From Arthrobacter silviterrae (GTDB lineage: Bacteria > Actinomycetota > Actinomycetes > Actinomycetales > Micrococcaceae): DNA of 64,000 nt. The stretch is taken from NCBI RefSeq assembly GCF_011045165.1, contig NZ_JAAKZI010000020.1, forward strand, positions 16,191 to 80,190, in the 5' to 3' direction. The notes under the pieces were generated by a model that was not told the DNA's origin, ran no database searches, and saw nothing but the letters and a program-made list of their open reading frames with translations. A program made the translations under genes and the position numbers. Shown here one piece after another: positions 60,516 through 64,000 of the stretch; within the stretch, counting starts at the first letter, position 1; every line of letters begins with the position of its first letter.

Positions 60516-61014
60516 GTGGAGGCGAAGTATGCCGGCCTGCGGCAGCATCAGTGGCCTCGAGGCTGTCCAACAGGGACTGAAGAATCGGAAGCTGGCCCCG
60601 AACCAGGCATGTGCGCGCCTCCCGTTCCCCAACCCATTTGACGGCGTCGACTTCCGGAAACTGCTCAATATGCCCGGACCCGCGAGGCCATTCCAACCGG
60701 AATGAATTGCTCATGAACCGATCCAGCTCGAATTCCGACTCGGCGGCAAACACCCTGATGACCTTGCCGGACCGTTGATGGAACTCGCCCAGGCTGACGT
60801 AGTTCGCTGCCGGTGCCGGCGTGCCCACTTCCTCCTCGAATTCACGCAAGGCGGCTTGCCACGGATCCTCACCCGGCTTGCATTCTCCCTTGGGAATTGA
60901 CCAGGCACCTGCATCCTTGTGGGCCCAGAAAGGTCCGCCCATGTGGCCGATCAAGACCTGGGTTCCGGGTTCATGGCGACGGTAAAGCAAGATTCCGGCG
61001 CTCAGTTCATTCAT
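60484..61014 (-). CDS. NUDIX hydrolase
   Basis: A 176-aa NUDIX protein with the full box GECKPGEDPWQAALREFEEEVG and the N-terminal SAGILLYRRHEPGTQVLIGHMGGPFW. This MutT-like group includes diadenosine polyphosphate hydrolases and similar housecleaning enzymes. Its 3' end overlaps the convergent MgtA-like gene by 32 bases. It diverges from the MBL gene across a region with a GGGACGTTGTCCTC site. Confidence 0.9.
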   Translation of the reverse strand: MNELSAGILLYRRHEPGTQVLIGHMGGPFWAHKDAGAWSIPKGECKPGEDPWQAALREFEEEVGTPAPAANYVSLGEFHQRSGKVIRVFAAESEFELDRFMSNSFRLEWPRGSGHIEQFPEVDAVKWVGEREARTCLVRGQLPILQSLLDSLEATDAAAGRHTSPPLNGGTECGPH

Positions 61015-61141
61015 GGCAATTGTGGGGCCCTTTCACTCTCGGTGGCCTTCACCGCAGGGACCACCATCACATACGATCCACACTGCATTCTGCCCGTCCC
61101 CGACGTCGCCGGGTAGGGCCAAAAGGCATCCTCCTGCTGAC

Positions 61142-61155
61142 GGGACGTTGTCCTC
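61142..61155. promoter_or_regulatory. DosR/DevR-like box GGGACGTTGTCCTC
   Basis: Sits midway (about 130 bases each side) between the divergent NUDIX and MBL genes. It shares 11 of 14 bases with the 57217 site. Confidence 0.5.
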
Positions 61156-61287
61156 TATGCGCGCGGCAGCGGCACGGCTGTACTTGAGGAGAAGAGAATG
61201 CGCGGTGCCGGCAATCGGCTGCTGCGACACCTCCCGCCTATGATGCGCAGGCCAGGCTGGAGGCCACTTTGAGCAGGAAGGAATACC

Positions 61288-62673
61288 ATGGCAGCGAATC
61301 CCTTTCCAAGTCTCCGTTTTCTCGGTGCGACGGGAACAGTGACGGGGTCCAAATACCTTATTGACACCGGCCGGCGTCGCGTCCTGGTGGACTGCGGGCT
61401 GTTCCAGGGCTACAAGATGTTCCGTGAGCGCAACCGCGCCCCGCTGCCGGTGCGAGCCAGCTCCATCGACGCCGTGGTCATCACCCACGCACACCTTGAC
61501 CACACCGGATACCTCCCCGCCCTTGTCCGGGACGGCTATGACGGACCCATCCACGCCACGGGGGGAACGGCTGAGCTGAGCGGCCTGGTGCTGCCGGACA
61601 GCGGTCACCTGCTCGAGGAGGAGGCCCGATACGCAGCGCACCGGGGCTCCTCGGTCCACCATCCCCCCATGCCGCTCTATACGGCAGCCGACGCAGTGAA
61701 GGCGCTGAAGAGTTTCAAAGTTCAGGAATTTGACACCCCCTTCGAATTGGCGGATGGCATCGAAGCAACCCTGGTTCCCGCGGGGCACATACTTGGGGCA
61801 GCACAGGTCCACCTGCGAATCGGCGGTCTGGGATTGCATTTCACAGGAGACCTGGGGCGCTCCGACGATCCATTGATGAAGCCCCCGCGCCCATTGGAAT
61901 CCGTTGACGTGCTGGTCACCGAGTCAACCTACGGGAACAGGACGCACCCTGACACCGATCCAGCCGAAGAACTGGGGCAGCTGGTGACGAGGGTCGCCAA
62001 GCGGGGTGGCGTTGTGCTCATCGCGGCCTTTGCCGTGGGCCGTGCCGAGACTGTGCTCTTGGCGCTTTCACGCCTTCTGGCGCACGGCGGGATCCCGTCT
62101 GTGCCGGTCTTCCTCAACAGCCCCATGGCTATTGACGCCTCCCACATCTATCAACAGCACCGGGACGAACATCGTCTGAACCCAAGGGACTTTGCATCGA
62201 TGTACAAGCTGGCAACGATGACCCGGACGGCCGATGAATCCAAGCTGCTCAACCTTCGAGGCGGCCCGATGATCGTCATTTCCGCCAGCGGCATGCTGAC
62301 CGGCGGGAGGATCCTTCACCACATCTCCGCCTATGGCGGCGATCCGAAGAACGCAATCGTGCTGGCAGGCTACCAAGCACCCGGAACGCGGGGTGCAGCC
62401 CTGGCAGGCGGGCAGCGGACACTAAGGATCTATGGGGAGGACGTAACGGTCAGGGCCGAGGTGGCAGCACTTGACGGATTCTCCGCCCATGCCGACTCCG
62501 ACGCTCTAGTGCGCTGGATGCAATCCGCGCCGAAGCCGCCGCGCATGACCTACATCACGCACGGGGAACCCGATTCGGCCGATGCGCTGCGGTTGCGTAT
62601 CAAGCACGAGCTGGGGTGGCATGCCCGCGTTCCTGAGCATTTGGAAACGATCAGCCTCAGGAATCCGAAGTAG
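61288..62673 (+). CDS. beta-CASP metallo-beta-lactamase-fold nuclease-like protein
   Basis: A 461-aa MBL-fold protein of the RNA-processing (CPSF73/RNase-like) class. Metal site THAHLDHTG, then GHILGAAQVHLRIG, FTGDLGR, TESTYGNR, the beta-CASP segment AAFAVGRAETVLLAL, SASGMLTGGRILHH, and the C-terminal metal His pair in DGFSAHADSDALVRWM and YITHGEPDSA. These features predict an endo/exoribonuclease or related hydrolase. AGGAAGGAA precedes the ATG. It is followed by a USP gene after 46 bases. Confidence 0.88.
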   Translation: MAANPFPSLRFLGATGTVTGSKYLIDTGRRRVLVDCGLFQGYKMFRERNRAPLPVRASSIDAVVITHAHLDHTGYLPALVRDGYDGPIHATGGTAELSGLVLPDSGHLLEEEARYAAHRGSSVHHPPMPLYTAADAVKALKSFKVQEFDTPFELADGIEATLVPAGHILGAAQVHLRIGGLGLHFTGDLGRSDDPLMKPPRPLESVDVLVTESTYGNRTHPDTDPAEELGQLVTRVAKRGGVVLIAAFAVGRAETVLLALSRLLAHGGIPSVPVFLNSPMAIDASHIYQQHRDEHRLNPRDFASMYKLATMTRTADESKLLNLRGGPMIVISASGMLTGGRILHHISAYGGDPKNAIVLAGYQAPGTRGAALAGGQRTLRIYGEDVTVRAEVAALDGFSAHADSDALVRWMQSAPKPPRMTYITHGEPDSADALRLRIKHELGWHARVPEHLETISLRNPK

Positions 62674-62719
62674 GTTTCGGTGACTACCTTGAAACTTCCC
62701 GCACTGAAAGGCGGGGCAA

Positions 62720-63595
62720 ATGCCCAGTACCATCGTCGTCGGCATTGACGGCTCACCGGCCTCCAGGGCTGCTGCGGACTGGGCCGCCCGGCGAGCGCAA
62801 CGGTACGGCAGCGAAATGCGCCTTGTCCTGACCGTGCCGGACATCTGGGATCCCCATGAAGCATGCCCGACAACGGACGGGATTGAACCGGCAGTCCGTG
62901 CCCTCGATGCCGAAAAGGACCGGCTCGCATCCATTTTCCCCGGCGCCATTATCCACACGGCCGTCCGGCGGGGTGAACCTGCCATGGTGCTTGGGGAACT
63001 CTCCCACGACGCCGGAATGGTGGTGGTGGGTAGCGACAAGCCGGCGGACGCGCACGGTGAGGGATTCGGCGCCGTCGGCCTGCAGCTGGTGACCCGCAGC
63101 GACTGCACCGTGGCGATCATTCCCAATGACGATCCACGCGGTGCGGGCGTGGTGGCAGGCATTGACGGCTCCCCTGAAGCGGAAAGGGCGTTGAGGGTGG
63201 CCGCCGGGGAGGCAGAGATGAGCGGGCAGGCGCTGACTGTTGTGCACGCTGTGGGTGATGCTGTTTCGGGGAGGCCGGGACAGTCCCGAAGCCCTTCAGT
63301 ACAGCCTGGTGCGGCCGAGGCCGGCACCCGTCTCCTCGACGCAGCTGTCGCCACCGCGAGGGCCCGCCACCCGCGTTTGGAGATTCATCGCATCCTTGAC
63401 ACACGGCACGGGCCCGCCGAAGCCCTGGCCAACGCAGCCGCTGGAGCCGGATTGGTGGTGGTGGGCAGTCGCGGTCGCGAAAGCATCATGCACGTGCGAC
63501 CAGGTGCCATGGGGTCAGTCATCCAAGCCCGTATTCCCTGTCCCCTGCTGGTGACCTCGGGCCCCGTGGGGAAGTTCCTGGTGGGAACGAAGTGA
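62720..63595 (+). CDS. tandem universal stress protein
   Basis: A 291-aa protein with two USP domains: first VVGIDGSPASRAAADWAARR to about residue 140 (end SDCTVAIIPND), second VVAGIDGSPEAERALRVAA to VVVGSRGRESIMHVRPGAMG and ARIPCPLLVTS. Both resemble ATP-type USPs, the first with a weakened ATP loop. AAGGCGGGG lies upstream of the ATG. Its 3' end overlaps the convergent P-type ATPase gene by 81 bases. Confidence 0.9.
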   Translation: MPSTIVVGIDGSPASRAAADWAARRAQRYGSEMRLVLTVPDIWDPHEACPTTDGIEPAVRALDAEKDRLASIFPGAIIHTAVRRGEPAMVLGELSHDAGMVVVGSDKPADAHGEGFGAVGLQLVTRSDCTVAIIPNDDPRGAGVVAGIDGSPEAERALRVAAGEAEMSGQALTVVHAVGDAVSGRPGQSRSPSVQPGAAEAGTRLLDAAVATARARHPRLEIHRILDTRHGPAEALANAAAGAGLVVVGSRGRESIMHVRPGAMGSVIQARIPCPLLVTSGPVGKFLVGTK

Positions 63596-64000
63596 CAGAC
63601 ATTCCTGCCCCCGGGGCATGGCGGCCTGGGCGGTTTTGGCGGCATGTTCCTTTGGCTTAAGCGCGCGCAGGGCATTGAGAATGGTGGCGAGGTCCACGAA
63701 TTCCTGGCTGAGTGCGCCGGCTACTGCCGGAACCAGTCCGACGGCGGCCAGAGCCATGAGCACAACACTGAGAATGATCCCTATCCAAATGCTTTGCAGG
63801 GCCACCGCGATGGTGTCCCTGCCGATTCGTACGGCGGCGGCGGCCTTGCCAAGGTCGTCGACCAATATCACAACGTCGGCCGATTCACTGGCGGCCGTTG
63901 AACCTTTGGCACCCATGGACACGCCGACGTCGGCGACGGCCAGCACGGGGGCGTCGTTGATGCCGTCGCCAACCATCATGACAGGGCGAGGGACTAGGCC
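63515..64000 (-). CDS. heavy-metal P1B-type ATPase, C-terminal part (5' end off window)
   Basis: The visible 161 residues begin inside the P domain (MMVGDGINDAPVLAVADVGVS) and continue through the last two helices (DTIAVALQSIWIGIILSVVLMALAAVG and AGALSQEFVDLATILNALRALKP in part). That matches zinc/cadmium/copper-type exporters. Metal specificity lies in the missing part. An unusual 40-residue tail follows ALKPKEH and overlaps the convergent USP gene; it may simply be read-through past the ancestral stop. Confidence 0.87.
   Translation of the reverse strand, partial: GLVPRPVMMVGDGINDAPVLAVADVGVSMGAKGSTAASESADVVILVDDLGKAAAAVRIGRDTIAVALQSIWIGIILSVVLMALAAVGLVPAVAGALSQEFVDLATILNALRALKPKEHAAKTAQAAMPRGQECLSLRSHQELPHGARGHQQGTGNTGLDD

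Noticed and set aside
1..64000. CRISPR array, tRNA/rRNA, insertion sequence or prophage
   Set aside because: No regularly spaced repeats, cloverleaf-like sequence, transposase or integrase motifs were seen by eye; a tool search would be needed to be certain.

Overview
The window is GC-rich, almost fully coding DNA from an actinobacterium. Gene content points to a soil Micrococcaceae member of the Arthrobacter type: a fused QsuB-type 3-dehydroshikimate dehydratase, a protocatechuate pca operon, several MHS-family carriers and a fused response regulator/thioredoxin-reductase-like protein. The taxon is inferred; no rRNA or tRNA gene is present. Most genes sit in long operons whose stop and start codons overlap (ATGA or GTGA).

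Region 1 (1-11.9 kb) converts quinate or shikimate to TCA-cycle precursors. One minus-strand operon runs quinate/shikimate dehydrogenase (qsuD-like), 3-dehydroshikimate dehydratase (qsuB-like), then pcaH, G, B, D, C, F, I, J (J runs off the left edge). An IclR regulator lies before it and a divergent MHS carrier beyond that. Several palindromes and a good promoter lie in the control regions.

Region 2 (12-34.5 kb). A large secreted propeller/phosphoesterase gene is followed by a divergent LysR unit. On one side are lysR and an M20 amidohydrolase. On the other is a nine-gene operon: MHS carrier, AidB-like acyl-CoA dehydrogenase, class III CoA-transferase, glutaryl-CoA-dehydrogenase-like enzyme, enoyl-CoA hydratase, 3-hydroxyacyl-CoA dehydrogenase, PcaF-like thiolase, amidohydrolase and a second MFS carrier. 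This is a dicarboxylate (glutarate or adipate) beta-oxidation pathway. A secreted PHP metallohydrolase, a secreted phospholipase-C-like protein, an amidase remnant and small accessory genes follow.

Region 3 (34.5-42.5 kb) holds a phosphatase/SDR/MaoC operon and a D-amino-acid cluster: D-aminoacylase, D-serine-dehydratase-like PLP enzyme, Rid protein, rhodanese and MHS carrier, divergent from a DauR/YheO-type regulator.

Region 4 (42.6-50.4 kb) has a PAS histidine kinase coupled to a REC-flavoprotein fusion, an NCS1 permease, and a three-gene flavin electron-transfer operon (ferric-reductase-like membrane protein, FMN-binding lipoprotein-like protein, ApbE).

Region 5 (51-64 kb) looks like a stress or low-energy regulon: phosphoketolase, universal stress proteins, a diheme cytochrome b with an unrecognised membrane partner, a VIT-type transporter, a PNPOx-like protein, an MgtA-like ATPase, a NUDIX hydrolase, a beta-CASP nuclease-like protein and the end of a metal P-type ATPase. 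Three control regions here share a GGGAC-NTTGT-NCCC-like 14-mer resembling DosR/DevR boxes. That shared motif, and the phosphoketolase/cytochrome b operon it precedes, are the most interesting unexplained features.
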